This document shows positions 8,133-17,168 of a stretch of DNA of 64,000 bases, in pieces; the first letter of the stretch is position 1, and each line of letters starts with the position of its first letter. The notes under the pieces are model-generated. The model searched no databases. It had not been told where the DNA came from and saw only the letters and a program-made list of their open reading frames with translations. This stretch comes from Bacilli bacterium. Lineage in GTDB: Bacteria; Bacillota_I; Bacilli_A; ML615J-28; CAG-698. A program made the position numbers and the translations under genes. The stretch lies in assembly GCA_017962745.1 (NCBI GenBank), contig JAGCUR010000001.1, positions 18,363-82,362 on the forward strand, read 5' to 3'.

Positions 8133-9492
8133 ATTTACCTAAACAAAATCTAGAAAACATCTCATCAACTAAATCAGCAGTTGATAATTCTCCTAGTATT
8201 TCTAATAGATAATTATATGAATTAGTTAAATCTATATTTATTAAATCAATCGGATCATTATTTTCGATACCTTTTTTGGCTTCAATTAAGCTATCAAAAC
8301 ATCTTCTTAATAACCCCATTTGTCTTGAATTACCAATATAAGAAGAATCAATATCGGTTATATCGCTTATTCGACAAATTTCTTTGATTTTTTCGGTTAC
8401 TTTTTCGATATCATTTTCATTAAAACTTGATATCAATAAATAGTCATCTAATTCATCTAAATTTATCAATTTATTTAAGTCATTTTTATTAACAATTATG
8501 ATTCTAGTTTTATCTTTAGTTTCTTTTAATAATTCGATATCAATTTCGCTTAATTTTTCACTATAATCAAATACTAAAATTACGAGTTCTGCTTCCGATA
8601 AAACTTGTTTAGATTTATTAACACCAATTTGTTCTACTTTATCGCTTGCATCTCTAATTCCAGCTGTATCAATTAGGTGTAATAAAACACCCCCAACATT
8701 GATATTGCCTTCAACGATATCTCTAGTAGTTCCAGCGATATTAGTAACGATTGCCTTATCTTCTTTAAGCAATGCATTTAACAAACTTGATTTACCAACA
8801 TTAGGTTTACCAATAATAGCCGTTTTGATACCATTTTTAATAATACTAGCTTGTTCAGCTTTATCAATAATTGCTTTAATATCGCTAATTAACATATCTA
8901 CATTTGGTTTTAAGATATCTGTTGTAACTTGAATTTCATCTTTGTATTCTGGATAATCAATATTTACTTCAATTTCTAAGATACATTTTAAGATCTTTTC
9001 TTTGAAATTAGATATCAACTTTTTAGTTTCACCACTTAAACCATAATTAGCCATCTTTAGGCTCGTTTTAGTTTTAGCTTCGATAATATCCATTACTGAT
9101 TCAGCTTGAGTAAGGTCAATCCTACCATTTAGATATGCTCTTTTGGTAAATTCACCGGGTTCTGCTAGTCTTGCTCCCTTAGATAATACTAATTCTAATA
9201 TCTTATTAGTTACATATATTCCGCCATGGCAATTAATTTCTACTACATCTTCGCGCGTAAATGTCTTTGGCGCCTTAAAGACGCTAACTAATACTTCGTC
9301 AATCACTTCATCATTATCATATATATGTCCATATGTAATTGTATGTGGTTTTACTTTAGTTAAATCTTTATTTTTAAATATCGAATTGACGATATTTATG
9401 GCATCATCGCCGCTCAATCTAACAATTGATATCGCGCCATTAGCTAAAGCGGTAGAAATCGATGCAATTGTATCCTTAAAATAATTATACAT
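8131..9492 (-). CDS. mnmE: tRNA modification GTPase MnmE
   Basis: With MnmG it installs the (carboxymethyl)aminomethyl group at U34 of certain tRNAs. The 453 residues show the tetrahydrofolate-binding N-domain (1-118, with GEFTKRAYLNGRIDLTQAE), the helical domain, and a G domain with GKPNVGKSS, DTAGIRD and NKND. The C-terminal motif is CLGK, a conservative variant of CIGK with the zinc/THF-site Cys. In most Firmicutes mnmG and rsmG follow mnmE; here a convergent PAP2 gene does. Confidence 0.96.
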   Translation of the reverse strand: MYNYFKDTIASISTALANGAISIVRLSGDDAINIVNSIFKNKDLTKVKPHTITYGHIYDNDEVIDEVLVSVFKAPKTFTREDVVEINCHGGIYVTNKILELVLSKGARLAEPGEFTKRAYLNGRIDLTQAESVMDIIEAKTKTSLKMANYGLSGETKKLISNFKEKILKCILEIEVNIDYPEYKDEIQVTTDILKPNVDMLISDIKAIIDKAEQASIIKNGIKTAIIGKPNVGKSSLLNALLKEDKAIVTNIAGTTRDIVEGNINVGGVLLHLIDTAGIRDASDKVEQIGVNKSKQVLSEAELVILVFDYSEKLSEIDIELLKETKDKTRIIIVNKNDLNKLINLDELDDYLLISSFNENDIEKVTEKIKEICRISDITDIDSSYIGNSRQMGLLRRCFDSLIEAKKGIENNDPIDLINIDLTNSYNYLLEILGELSTADLVDEMFSRFCLGK

Positions 9493-9556
9493 ATACTATT
9501 CTTCCTTTTTTCCATTTTAACATATAAATAATAACTTAACAATTAATTTTGCTATC

Positions 9557-9584
9557 TTGCAATTATCATTTTATATGCTATAAT
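9557..9584 (+). promoter_or_regulatory. Promoter of fic
   Basis: -35 TTGCAA (9557-9562), 16-bp spacer, -10 TATAAT (9579-9584) with extended TGC. It lies about 50 bp before the fic start and is divergent from mnmE. Confidence 0.7.
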
Positions 9585-9635
9585 GAATTAACAAATTCTA
9601 AATTTCTTATTATTTAACATCTGGAGGTATAAAAA

Positions 9636-10310
9636 ATGATTAAATGTGGACTATTAGATTTAAAAGAAAAAGCAAATGCTTTATTCAACATCAATAACAT
9701 ATCTCATGACTTAAAAGTTAAATTAATTTACACATCTTTAGCGTTCGAATATCCTAATATTTCTTATTCTAAAGTTGAAGATATCTTAAATGGTAAAAAT
9801 AACGATGCAGCGTTACTAGTAAATAACCAAAATAATGCTTTTGAATATATCGTTTCATTAATTAAAAGTGGCGAAGAGCTAAACGAAAACAAGCTTAAAG
9901 ACTTACATGAAATTTTAATGAAAGATATCTTAGAAGTTAGCGGATTATATCGTAATGTAGATATATCAATTAAAGGATCTAATCATACTCCCCCAAGTCA
10001 TATCAAAGTATACGATAGAATGAATAAATATTTTGATTATTTAGCTCAAAGTCCTTCTGATTTATTAGAATATATATCATTTAGTCATTTACAACTTGCA
10101 AAAGTTCATCCATTCTTAGATGGAAATGGTAGATGTGCTAGATTAGTTTTAAATTACGAACTAATGAAAAATGGTTTTGCTCCTGTTTATATTCTACCTG
10201 AAGAAAGAAATGAATATTATAATACTTTAGAAGAATTTAAAGTAAATAAAGATTCAAATCCATTTAAAGAATTCTTATTAAAAATTGAAGCTAGATCTCT
10301 AAATTTATAA
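9636..10310 (+). CDS. fic: Fic-domain protein (putative AMP transferase)
   Basis: Fic proteins usually transfer AMP from ATP to a Ser/Thr/Tyr of a target. The full motif HPFLDGNGR is at residues 158-166, followed by CARLVLNYELM; all catalytic residues (His, Asp, Asn, Arg) are present. Upstream, SGLYRNVDISIKGSNHTPP matches the flap region. At 224 residues it is a single-domain protein with no DNA-binding or TPR part. The S/TxxxE(G/N) inhibitory motif is not clearly present; the nearest match, SYSKVED, has the wrong spacing. It has its own strong promoter and an excellent GGAGGT site, with no antitoxin-like partner beside it. Confidence 0.9.
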   Translation: MIKCGLLDLKEKANALFNINNISHDLKVKLIYTSLAFEYPNISYSKVEDILNGKNNDAALLVNNQNNAFEYIVSLIKSGEELNENKLKDLHEILMKDILEVSGLYRNVDISIKGSNHTPPSHIKVYDRMNKYFDYLAQSPSDLLEYISFSHLQLAKVHPFLDGNGRCARLVLNYELMKNGFAPVYILPEERNEYYNTLEEFKVNKDSNPFKEFLLKIEARSLNL

Positions 10311-10316
10311 TAATAA

Positions 10317-10343
10317 AAATAGGCTATAAATATAGCCTATTTT
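10317..10343. terminator. Bidirectional terminator fic/nagA
   Basis: AAATAGGCTATA-AA-TATAGCCTATTTTTT between the convergent fic and nagA genes. Confidence 0.8.
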
Positions 10344-11491
10344 TTATATACAATTTCACCATTAATTATTACTAACGATATATCTATATTTTCATCAAAT
10401 AATACAATATCTGCGTCGTTTCCAACTTTAATTTCGCCTTTTTTAAATTTTGAGCCTAATGCTTTAATTGGATTAATTGTTACCATGTTAATAGCTTCAT
10501 TTAAATCTACGCCTGCTTTTAACATTGTTTTAACTAATTGGTCGCATGTTGCGATACTTCCTGCAAAAGCGCTCCTGTCTTTTAATTTAGCAACGCCATC
10601 TTCAATAACGCACTCAGTTCCTTCGCCCATTTTTCCTAAATATGTTTCTTTTAAGTTAGTGCCTGCGGCGCGCATTGCATCAGTAATCAAAGAAATATGT
10701 TCGTGATTTTTAAATTTATATATATATTTTAGTAAATCGATTGGTAAATGTGACCCATCAGCAATTATTTCGATATCTAAATCATCGATTAAATATCCTG
10801 CTTCAATTATGCCTAAAACTCTATAACCATTTCTTCTTGTAATTGAAGAACAAGCTGAGTAAAAATGAGTAATTAAATTTGCGCCATTATTATAAGCATT
10901 TTTTACTATATCTAAAGTTGCATTAGAATGACCAATTGATATGGTTATATTATTTTCTCTTAATAATTTAATTAATTCATTCGAATTAGCTAGTTCTGGG
11001 GCTAGAGTTATACGCGTAATTGCTCCGTTCGCGAGTTCAATTAATTCCTTAGCTTCTTCAATATTAGGATCGTGTAAGCAATCTATATTTATGGCACCAC
11101 ATTGTTCTTTATTTAAATATGGTCCTTCTAAATGTAACCCTAATAGATTACATGTATAATTTTTAGCGTTTTTATATCTACCAATTGCTTTCTTTAAATC
11201 ACCGATAGAGCTTGCTACTAATGTTGGGACCATAGATGTAGTTCCGTGAATCATATGTGCATATGTTATTTTTTGATATGTTTCATCGCCTTCATCTAAA
11301 AAATCATATCCACCGCCACCATGAATATGTATATCTACAAACCCAGGGCTTAAAAATCTACCAAATCCATCAATATAATTATCTGCATCGATATCTTTAG
11401 CAATATTGGTAATAATGTCATCCTTAATTTCAATACAATAATTATTTAATATTTCACATTTAGTGATAATGTTTACGTTTTTAATTATCAT
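10337..11491 (-). CDS. nagA: N-acetylglucosamine-6-phosphate deacetylase
   Basis: Amidohydrolase of amino-sugar use: GlcNAc-6-P to GlcN-6-P + acetate. The 384 residues show the metal-site HIHGGGGYDFLD, LHLEGPYLN, SIGHSNAT, NLITHFYSACS and the catalytic-Asp region LITDAMRAAG. The last part has the amidohydrolase closing strand GNDADIVLFDE. The gene overlaps nagB by 11 bp and has no strong ribosome site of its own, so it is probably translationally coupled. Confidence 0.95.
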   Translation of the reverse strand: MIIKNVNIITKCEILNNYCIEIKDDIITNIAKDIDADNYIDGFGRFLSPGFVDIHIHGGGGYDFLDEGDETYQKITYAHMIHGTTSMVPTLVASSIGDLKKAIGRYKNAKNYTCNLLGLHLEGPYLNKEQCGAINIDCLHDPNIEEAKELIELANGAITRITLAPELANSNELIKLLRENNITISIGHSNATLDIVKNAYNNGANLITHFYSACSSITRRNGYRVLGIIEAGYLIDDLDIEIIADGSHLPIDLLKYIYKFKNHEHISLITDAMRAAGTNLKETYLGKMGEGTECVIEDGVAKLKDRSAFAGSIATCDQLVKTMLKAGVDLNEAINMVTINPIKALGSKFKKGEIKVGNDADIVLFDENIDISLVIINGEIVYKK

Positions 11492-12230
11492 TTTTATCTA
11501 ATAAGCTTGCGCTTTCCTTATCTATATATAATATAGCATTTTGATGACGACGCATAATTGTTGCTGGACATTTTTCGCTAATTGGTGAATTAATAGTATC
11601 GTATACCGCTTGGGCTTTTGTCAATCCTGGTACGCTACATATTAAATATGTGGCAGAAAATAAAGTAGGGATGGTTAAAGTTAGCGCTTCGATTGGAACA
11701 TCATCTATTGTTTTAAAGCATCCATCATTTACTTGCTGACGCCTGCACTTTTCATCAAGTTTAACTGCTTTAATTATTTCTTTGTCTTCGAAGTTAGCAA
11801 CACCAGGGTCGTTAAATGCTATGTGGCCGTTTTCGCCGATTCCTAAAAATACTACATCGATTGGGTGACTTTTTATTAATGCTGCATAATCTTTTTCACA
11901 GCAAATATAATATATGTTTTTAAATGTAACTTTTGAAAATATATGTTCATTTAAATAATGGGCAAATGAAGCATTACTATCCATACCAAATCCGACATAT
12001 TCGTCCATATGAAATGCATTAATTCTACACCAATCTATATCTTCATCTTTTAATAAATACTTTAGAGTTTCGTTTTGTGAAGGTGCAGCTGCAAAAATAA
12101 CATTAATTTCATCTTTTTCTTCAAGTAACCCTTTTAAAATCTTTGCAGCATCTAGTGCAGCATATTTACCTAATTCTTCGCGGCTTTCACAAACGCATAT
12201 TTTCAGTTTTCCTTTATTAATTGTATACAT
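11481..12230 (-). CDS. nagB: Glucosamine-6-phosphate deaminase
   Basis: Converts GlcN-6-P to fructose-6-P + ammonia, the step after NagA. The 249 residues carry AFHMDEYVGFG, GIGENGHIAFNDPG and LTIPTLFSATYLICSVPG. An ATG at 12248 is open, but GGAGGCATATATT (on the minus strand) sits just before the ATG at 12230, which is chosen. nagB and nagA form an overlapping two-gene operon for amino sugars from cell wall or mucin; no PTS transporter is beside it. Confidence 0.95.
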   Translation of the reverse strand: MYTINKGKLKICVCESREELGKYAALDAAKILKGLLEEKDEINVIFAAAPSQNETLKYLLKDEDIDWCRINAFHMDEYVGFGMDSNASFAHYLNEHIFSKVTFKNIYYICCEKDYAALIKSHPIDVVFLGIGENGHIAFNDPGVANFEDKEIIKAVKLDEKCRRQQVNDGCFKTIDDVPIEALTLTIPTLFSATYLICSVPGLTKAQAVYDTINSPISEKCPATIMRRHQNAILYIDKESASLLDKNDN

Positions 12231-12285
12231 AATATATGCCTCCGACAAAATTATACTTTAATAGTTATTTATTAACAACAAAAAA

Positions 12286-12303
12286 GAGGATATAAATATC
12301 CTC
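12286..12303 (-). terminator. Terminator of the rpmH-rnpA-yidC-jag operon
   Basis: GAGGATAT-AA-ATATCCTC, followed on the minus strand by TTTTTTG, just past the jag stop. Confidence 0.8.
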
Positions 12304-12310
12304 GCTTTTA

Positions 12311-12898
12311 TTATGCTTTATATTCAATAAATAATTGTCTGTTAGGTTCTTCGCCTTCAGAATGTGTAGAAATATTATGCCATGTAGCTAGTTTATCGTG
12401 GATAATTTTTCTTTCATATGCATTTAGATTATCTAACTTAATTGTTTGTTTAGTTTTTAAAACTTGTTTAGCGAAATCTGTAGCCATTTTTTCAAGTGAA
12501 GCTGCGCGACGTTTACGATATCTACCAACATCTAGTAAAACAGTCTTTTGTTCTTCTTCAGAATAATATTTATTAACGATTATATTTAATAATGTTTGAA
12601 TAGCTAAAAGATGTTTAGAATTCTTACCAATAAATACGCCATTCATATCTTTAACATCAATACTAAATTCGATTGTATTGCCTCTAGTCATTTTTTCGAT
12701 ATATCCTTTAGCGCCAAAGGCATCTAAGATGCTTTGAAGAAAAGCTTTAGCTTTGTCAACACCATCAACGATAGTGATAACTTCCACACCACCTTCAACT
12801 TTTGATGCATCTAATTCTTCTTTATCAACGCCAAATTCAATAGCTGCTAAATTTAGTGCTTCTTCGCAACTATCTACATTAAATATTTTTGCTTTCAT
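12311..12898 (-). CDS. jag: RNA-binding protein Jag/KhpB
   Basis: Jag-N, KH and R3H RNA-binding protein linked to cell elongation control in Firmicutes. The 195 residues contain an N-terminal Jag-N domain (EEALNLAAIEFGVDKEELD), a KH domain with MNGVFIGKNSKHLLAIQTLLN (a GKxG-like loop with Asn) and a C-terminal R3H domain with LNAYERKIIHDKLATW. It directly follows yidC (4 bp), the normal order in the operon. Confidence 0.93.
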   Translation of the reverse strand: MKAKIFNVDSCEEALNLAAIEFGVDKEELDASKVEGGVEVITIVDGVDKAKAFLQSILDAFGAKGYIEKMTRGNTIEFSIDVKDMNGVFIGKNSKHLLAIQTLLNIIVNKYYSEEEQKTVLLDVGRYRKRRAASLEKMATDFAKQVLKTKQTIKLDNLNAYERKIIHDKLATWHNISTHSEGEEPNRQLFIEYKA

Positions 12899-12901
12899 GT
12901 A

Positions 12902-13861
12902 TTACATTCCTCTTTCTGTTTTCTTTCTAAGTTTTTCTAAACGTTTTTCGCTTTGCATTGCTCCAAGTTGAGCTTGTAAAGCTGAATAAATATTACCAAC
13001 TAACCAATATAAACCAAGTCCAGCAGGTCTTCTTATTACTAAGAATACCATCATTACTGCCATACCATATAACATAATGTTCATCATTAATGTTGTTTGT
13101 TTTTGTTGATCAGTTTGTTGAGGACGGCGATATTCTGGAATAGAAGATTGTGATTTTTGTTTTTGTTTCTTTTGTCTAAGTTGTGATAATAAGATACTAG
13201 CAACTTGAGTGATACCTACAAGGCCGGCTAATATGTAAATTGCCCATTTATCACCTGATGTTGCAGCTTCATCAGATATTTGGATTGTTAAGTTAATTCC
13301 AAATAAAGTTGTATGACCAGCGAATATATCTTTTAACCAGTTTGATCCTTCTAAAGCAAATGTTGCTGGCATTCTACTAACTGCATTAAAGAATCCGATG
13401 AATATTGGCATTTGAATAAATGGCATTAAGCAACTAGAAACACCAATTCCATATTTCTTATATAGTTGCATAGTTTCCATCGACATTCTTTGTTTAGATT
13501 GTTGATCATCTTTACCGGCATAACGTTGTTGAATCTTGTCTAATTCTGGTTGCATTAATTGCATCTTTAATGACATATCGTTTGTCTTAGCATAAATTGG
13601 CCAAGCAATTGTTCTAACGATTAAAGTAGTTAAAATAATTGCTACACCATAATTGCCAAAGGCAACACTTTTACCCATCAACCACATTATTCCAGCAATT
13701 GGATAAACAAATATATCCCAAAAACCAGTAAAGCCAATTAGTGGTTTATATAGTTCTGCTTCGTTAGTGTTACGATTAGCGCAACCAACTAAAACACTTA
13801 AACCAACAGCAATTACTAATATAAGAATATATTTATAATAATCTTTGCGAATTTTGTGCAT
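12902..13861 (-). CDS. yidC: Membrane protein insertase YidC
   Basis: YidC/Oxa1/SpoIIIJ insertase, 319 residues. It has a lipoprotein signal (VGLSVLVGCANRN, lipobox LVGC). The conserved core starts with YGVAIILTTLIVRTIAWPIYAKTN, where the hydrophilic-groove Arg is in the first core TM. A charged cytoplasmic hairpin (KIQQRYAGKDDQQSKQRMSMETMQLYKK) follows, then PFIQMPIFIGFFNAV and a last TM pair with LYWLVGNIYS. The tail is basic. It sits between rnpA and jag. Confidence 0.95.
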   Translation of the reverse strand: MHKIRKDYYKYILILVIAVGLSVLVGCANRNTNEAELYKPLIGFTGFWDIFVYPIAGIMWLMGKSVAFGNYGVAIILTTLIVRTIAWPIYAKTNDMSLKMQLMQPELDKIQQRYAGKDDQQSKQRMSMETMQLYKKYGIGVSSCLMPFIQMPIFIGFFNAVSRMPATFALEGSNWLKDIFAGHTTLFGINLTIQISDEAATSGDKWAIYILAGLVGITQVASILLSQLRQKKQKQKSQSSIPEYRRPQQTDQQKQTTLMMNIMLYGMAVMMVFLVIRRPAGLGLYWLVGNIYSALQAQLGAMQSEKRLEKLRKKTERGM

Positions 13862-13874
13862 TTTTGTATCCTTT

Positions 13875-14210
13875 CTATTTATTAATTTTATTCAATATTT
13901 TATTAAACAATTGTTCAATTTCTTTTTTCTTTAAATCAAAACTTAATTCTGTCGCATTGCTTTTAATAACAATTAAGCATTGTAAACCAGTTAGCTTATC
14001 AAATAAGTTAGTTCTTACTATTTCCCTTACTACTCTTTTCTCGTAATTACGAGCGGGAGAAGAACCACATTTTTTGGAAACTGAAACCGCAATTTTAGCC
14101 TCATTACATATATCGTAATATATGGCGTAATATTTATTTCCAACGCTATTTTTCTTGCTAACTAATTTTTCAATATCTTCGTTGTGTTTTAATACATATT
14201 TTTGGTTCAT
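13875..14210 (-). CDS. rnpA: Ribonuclease P protein component
   Basis: Protein subunit of RNase P (tRNA 5' processing), 111 residues. It shows the family signature KIAVSVSKKCGSSPARNYEKRVVRE, a variant of the RNR motif with R-N-Y-E-K-R. An in-frame ATG four codons upstream contains the Shine-Dalgarno GGAGG itself, so the ATG at 14210 is the likely start. It lies between rpmH and yidC, as in nearly all bacteria. Confidence 0.94.
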   Translation of the reverse strand: MNQKYVLKHNEDIEKLVSKKNSVGNKYYAIYYDICNEAKIAVSVSKKCGSSPARNYEKRVVREIVRTNLFDKLTGLQCLIVIKSNATELSFDLKKKEIEQLFNKILNKINK

Positions 14211-14229
14211 AAGGACCTCCAAAATAAAA

Positions 14230-14265
14230 GACCTCTGGTTTATTTTTTTGACTAAACAAGAGGTC
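14230..14265 (-). terminator. Terminator-like hairpin between rpmH and rnpA
   Basis: GACCTCT(T)GTTTA and TAAAC(C)AGAGGTC form a long stem around an A-rich loop, followed on the minus strand by TTTTATTTT. It probably trims expression of rnpA relative to rpmH. Confidence 0.75.
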
Positions 14266-14288
14266 CGAGATTTTAAATTATTATTAAA

Positions 14289-14429
14289 TTACGCAGTTAA
14301 TACTTTGCGACCCTTTGCACGACGACGTGCGATAACACTTCTGCCACCAACTGTCTTCATTCGAGCACGGAATCCGTGAGTAGTTACTCTTTTGTGTTTG
14401 TTTGGTTGGAATGTTCTTACTGTTGACAT
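14289..14429 (-). CDS. rpmH: 50S ribosomal protein L34
   Basis: Forty-six residues beginning [20 protein letters not shown], with the family core [24 protein letters not shown]. The start is preceded by AGGAGGTGCTCTCA (minus strand). It is first in the rpmH-rnpA-yidC-jag operon and has a near-perfect promoter. Confidence 0.97.
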   Translation of the reverse strand: MSTVRTFQPNKHKRVTTHGFRARMKTVGGRSVIARRRAKGRKVLTA

Positions 14430-14463
14430 TGAGAGCACCTCCTATACTATTTCTATCGTTAAG

Positions 14464-14492
14464 ATTATACTAATTTATTAGTTTTCTGTCAA
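14464..14492 (-). promoter_or_regulatory. Consensus sigma-A promoter of rpmH
   Basis: On the minus strand, -35 TTGACA (14487-14492), a 17-bp spacer and -10 TATAAT (14464-14469), both perfect consensus. This is expected for a strong ribosomal-protein promoter. Confidence 0.88.
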
Positions 14493-14517
14493 TCTTTTTT
14501 TATTTACACGTATCTAT

Positions 14518-15540
14518 TTAGATATCGTTTTGTTCTTTTTTAGCTCTTTTTGCACGGATTGCTCCAAGCACTACTACAACACTAATACAAACAATAGTTA
14601 ATGCAACCGCGCTAATTGCAATTACTTTATTGATTGCTTTAGCCGTAAATACATTACATGTTGGGGCTTCAATTTCTTCTACATTTGCTAACAATTCTTC
14701 CATATCGCTAAAATTAGCTTTGTAATGAATTTCATATTCTTGATCGTCGAAATAACATATTAATTTACATGCGATTCCACTCGCGCCTAAATTACTAATT
14801 ACACGCTCACTTGCTACGCTCCAAGTACCATTATTGTGCCCATACACCCCAACAAATGGTAATAGTTCATCATCAGTAATTAACCAACTTTGCATATCAA
14901 TGTGGAAATGTTTAACTGTAGTAGTAGAAATACGCATTGTTACTAAATAATCATCGCCATCTTTACTAGCAACTGTGAAAAATCTAAACTGTACATCATC
15001 AAATGTGAAGAAATTACCATTAGTGTAATCTTTTAAGTTTTTAGGCTTATCAAATATTTCTTCTTTAAACGTTTTAATCTGGCGTTCGCCATTTGAATCA
15101 ATATAATTTATTTTACCAAAATATGCTTTTGGTTCGTGGCCTTCGCCTACACTTGATGTACGCGCCCAAGAAGTAGTTCCACTACTTACTTCTGATAAAT
15201 AATATTCGCTATTGTTTACTTGTTTTAGTTCCGAATGATATTTAACAATTGTAAATTGTTGATCAGTTTTATCAGTTTCTGATGTTCTACTATTAATAGC
15301 TGTTCTTATTGAATAAGATTCTAGAACCTTTTCTCCGTTAAATGTTCTTTTATAAACCACTTGGAAAGAATTGTTTAATTCTGAATATTCAGTATAATGA
15401 CTATAATTTGGCTCTACATAATAAGAATATTTAGGATTAATCGCTATTAATATTAAAACTAAGCAACCTATATATAGGAATGTTATTATAGCGAGTGTCG
15501 CTACATTAAATTTACCAATTAGCTTTGCGATATTTTTCAT
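14518..15540 (-). CDS. Unknown membrane-anchored protein between rpmH and dnaA
   Basis: Not recognised. The frame is open from 15639, but AAAGGTGTAAG precedes the ATG at 15540, giving 340 residues starting MKNIAKLIGKFN. It has an N-terminal TM (about 13-34), a polar outer domain of about 250 residues, a C-terminal TM (about 305-328) and a basic tail RAKRAKKEQNDI. Topology, and a motif FHID...TDDELLPFVGVYG, resemble the protein at 4173-5117. An extra gene in the normally conserved dnaA-rpmH interval is unusual. Confidence 0.72.
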   Translation of the reverse strand: MKNIAKLIGKFNVATLAIITFLYIGCLVLILIAINPKYSYYVEPNYSHYTEYSELNNSFQVVYKRTFNGEKVLESYSIRTAINSRTSETDKTDQQFTIVKYHSELKQVNNSEYYLSEVSSGTTSWARTSSVGEGHEPKAYFGKINYIDSNGERQIKTFKEEIFDKPKNLKDYTNGNFFTFDDVQFRFFTVASKDGDDYLVTMRISTTTVKHFHIDMQSWLITDDELLPFVGVYGHNNGTWSVASERVISNLGASGIACKLICYFDDQEYEIHYKANFSDMEELLANVEEIEAPTCNVFTAKAINKVIAISAVALTIVCISVVVVLGAIRAKRAKKEQNDI

Positions 15541-15631
15541 CTTACACCTTTTTTTATATATGTTAACTAATAAGATTTTATCTAATAACCACCTTTTTTG
15601 CAAGTATAACTTGTTTTGCTTAGCTTTCAAC

Positions 15632-15670
15632 TTATCCACACGCTAGATATTTATTGAAGTTTGTGGATAA
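15632..15670. promoter_or_regulatory. oriC: DnaA boxes upstream of dnaA (oriC, left part)
   Basis: Two perfect DnaA boxes face each other: TTATCCACA at 15632-15640 and TGTGGATAA at 15662-15670. They lie about 95 bp before dnaA and can serve both replication initiation and dnaA autoregulation. A further perfect box lies inside dnaA (16802-16810) and one inside recF (21681-21689). Confidence 0.8.
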
Positions 15671-15706
15671 GTTTAGATAGTTATGTTTAATTATTCATTT
15701 TTATGC

Positions 15707-15735
15707 TTTAAAAAATCCCTTCTTTGTGTTATGAT
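15707..15735 (+). promoter_or_regulatory. Probable dnaA promoter
   Basis: Extended -10 TGTTATGAT (hexamer 15730-15735), with a weak -35 TTTAAA (15707-15712) at 17-bp spacing, 30 bp before the dnaA start. Confidence 0.45.
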
Positions 15736-15764
15736 TTGATTTGAAGTGACAAGTAGGTGATTTT

Positions 15765-17168
15765 ATGTTTGATAAAGAATTATCAATTTTTAAAGAAGCG
15801 CTAAATAATTTTAAAAACGATCAATTATCAAAGGGCAACGGCAGTGCTGTAGCTGTATTTGAAGATGTTTTTAAAGATATAAATAGCATTCATAAAGTTG
15901 AAAACAATTATATATATGTAATAGTTAGTGACATCCTTACAAAATTCAAAATTGATAAGTTTTATTTAATATCTCTAAATGATTATGTAAAATCACTAAC
16001 AAATGGTGAACTAGGATTAAAATTTATCACTTTAGAAGATGCTAAAAAAGAAGAAATTGCTTTAGCTCCTGCTCAAGATAAAGAAAAAATTGATCCAGAA
16101 CGCAGTAAGAGATTGCTTAGACCCGAATTTACATTTGAAAACTTTGTAGTTGGTGAAAGCAATAGATTCGCATATACTGAAGCAAAACAAGTTGCTAATT
16201 CTCCATATGCTTCATTTAACCCATTATATATTATGGGCCATGTAGGTTTAGGTAAAACTCACTTAATGCAAGCTATTGGTCATTATGTATTAGATAATAA
16301 TATGAAAGCAAATGTTATCTATACTAGCGCAACACAATTTGCGGATGATTATTTTAGAGCTACAATGACTAAAAATCCTGATGATATCATTAAATTCTCT
16401 AAATCTTATCAAGAAGCAGATTTATTATTAGTAGACGATATCCAATTATTAGAAAATAAAGAAAAATCGCAAGAAGAATTCTTTAAATATTTCGATTATT
16501 TACACGAACATAATAAACAAATAGTAGTTACATCTGATCGTCCTGCTAGTGAGCTTAAAATTATGGCTAGATTAAAATCTAGATTTAGCTGGGGTGAAGT
16601 AGTTCAACTTGGTATTCCTGATGTAACTTTAAGAATTAGTATTTTAAAGCGTAAATTATCATTCTTAATCGCTAATCCTAACAATGTTCCAGAAGAAGTG
16701 CTAGAAAAGATTGCATCAATCTATAAAAACAATGTTAGAGAACTAGAAGGTGCGCTAAGAACATATGTAAATTACTGTTTATCTTTTGAAAGTGAATTTA
16801 ATGTGGATAACATCCAAAAAGCATTAGGTGCACATCTTCCAAAAGATACAGTCGAATTTAAAAATGATGATGTAAGAATTATTAAAGATGTTTTATGCAC
16901 ATATTTTAGAATTAATGAAAAAGATTTAATATCAGATTCAAGAAAAAGCCATCTAGTTTATGCTAGAAATTTAGCATTTTATTTAATGCGTGAAGATTTA
17001 GGCTTGCAATTAAAAGAAATTGGTGTCTTATTTGGTAACAGAGATCACTCTACAATCCTTCATGGATATGACAAAATTAAAGAGTTATTAGAAAATGATA
17101 CTAATGTAGTTTCTGATATTGATTATATTAGAAAAAAATTCAAAGAAAGCATTGCGTCTAACGATTAG
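15765..17168 (+). CDS. dnaA: Chromosomal replication initiator DnaA
   Basis: Initiator ATPase that binds DnaA boxes and opens oriC. The 467 residues have domain I (1-80), a short linker, and an AAA+ domain with Walker A GHVGLGKT (158-165) and Walker B LLLVDDIQ. The C-terminal domain IV signature is GNRDHSTILHGYDKI. The start is set by AGTAGGTGATTTT. The stop is TAG, which matters for judging the folD amber codon. It is flanked on both sides by DnaA boxes. Confidence 0.98.
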   Translation: MFDKELSIFKEALNNFKNDQLSKGNGSAVAVFEDVFKDINSIHKVENNYIYVIVSDILTKFKIDKFYLISLNDYVKSLTNGELGLKFITLEDAKKEEIALAPAQDKEKIDPERSKRLLRPEFTFENFVVGESNRFAYTEAKQVANSPYASFNPLYIMGHVGLGKTHLMQAIGHYVLDNNMKANVIYTSATQFADDYFRATMTKNPDDIIKFSKSYQEADLLLVDDIQLLENKEKSQEEFFKYFDYLHEHNKQIVVTSDRPASELKIMARLKSRFSWGEVVQLGIPDVTLRISILKRKLSFLIANPNNVPEEVLEKIASIYKNNVRELEGALRTYVNYCLSFESEFNVDNIQKALGAHLPKDTVEFKNDDVRIIKDVLCTYFRINEKDLISDSRKSHLVYARNLAFYLMREDLGLQLKEIGVLFGNRDHSTILHGYDKIKELLENDTNVVSDIDYIRKKFKESIASND

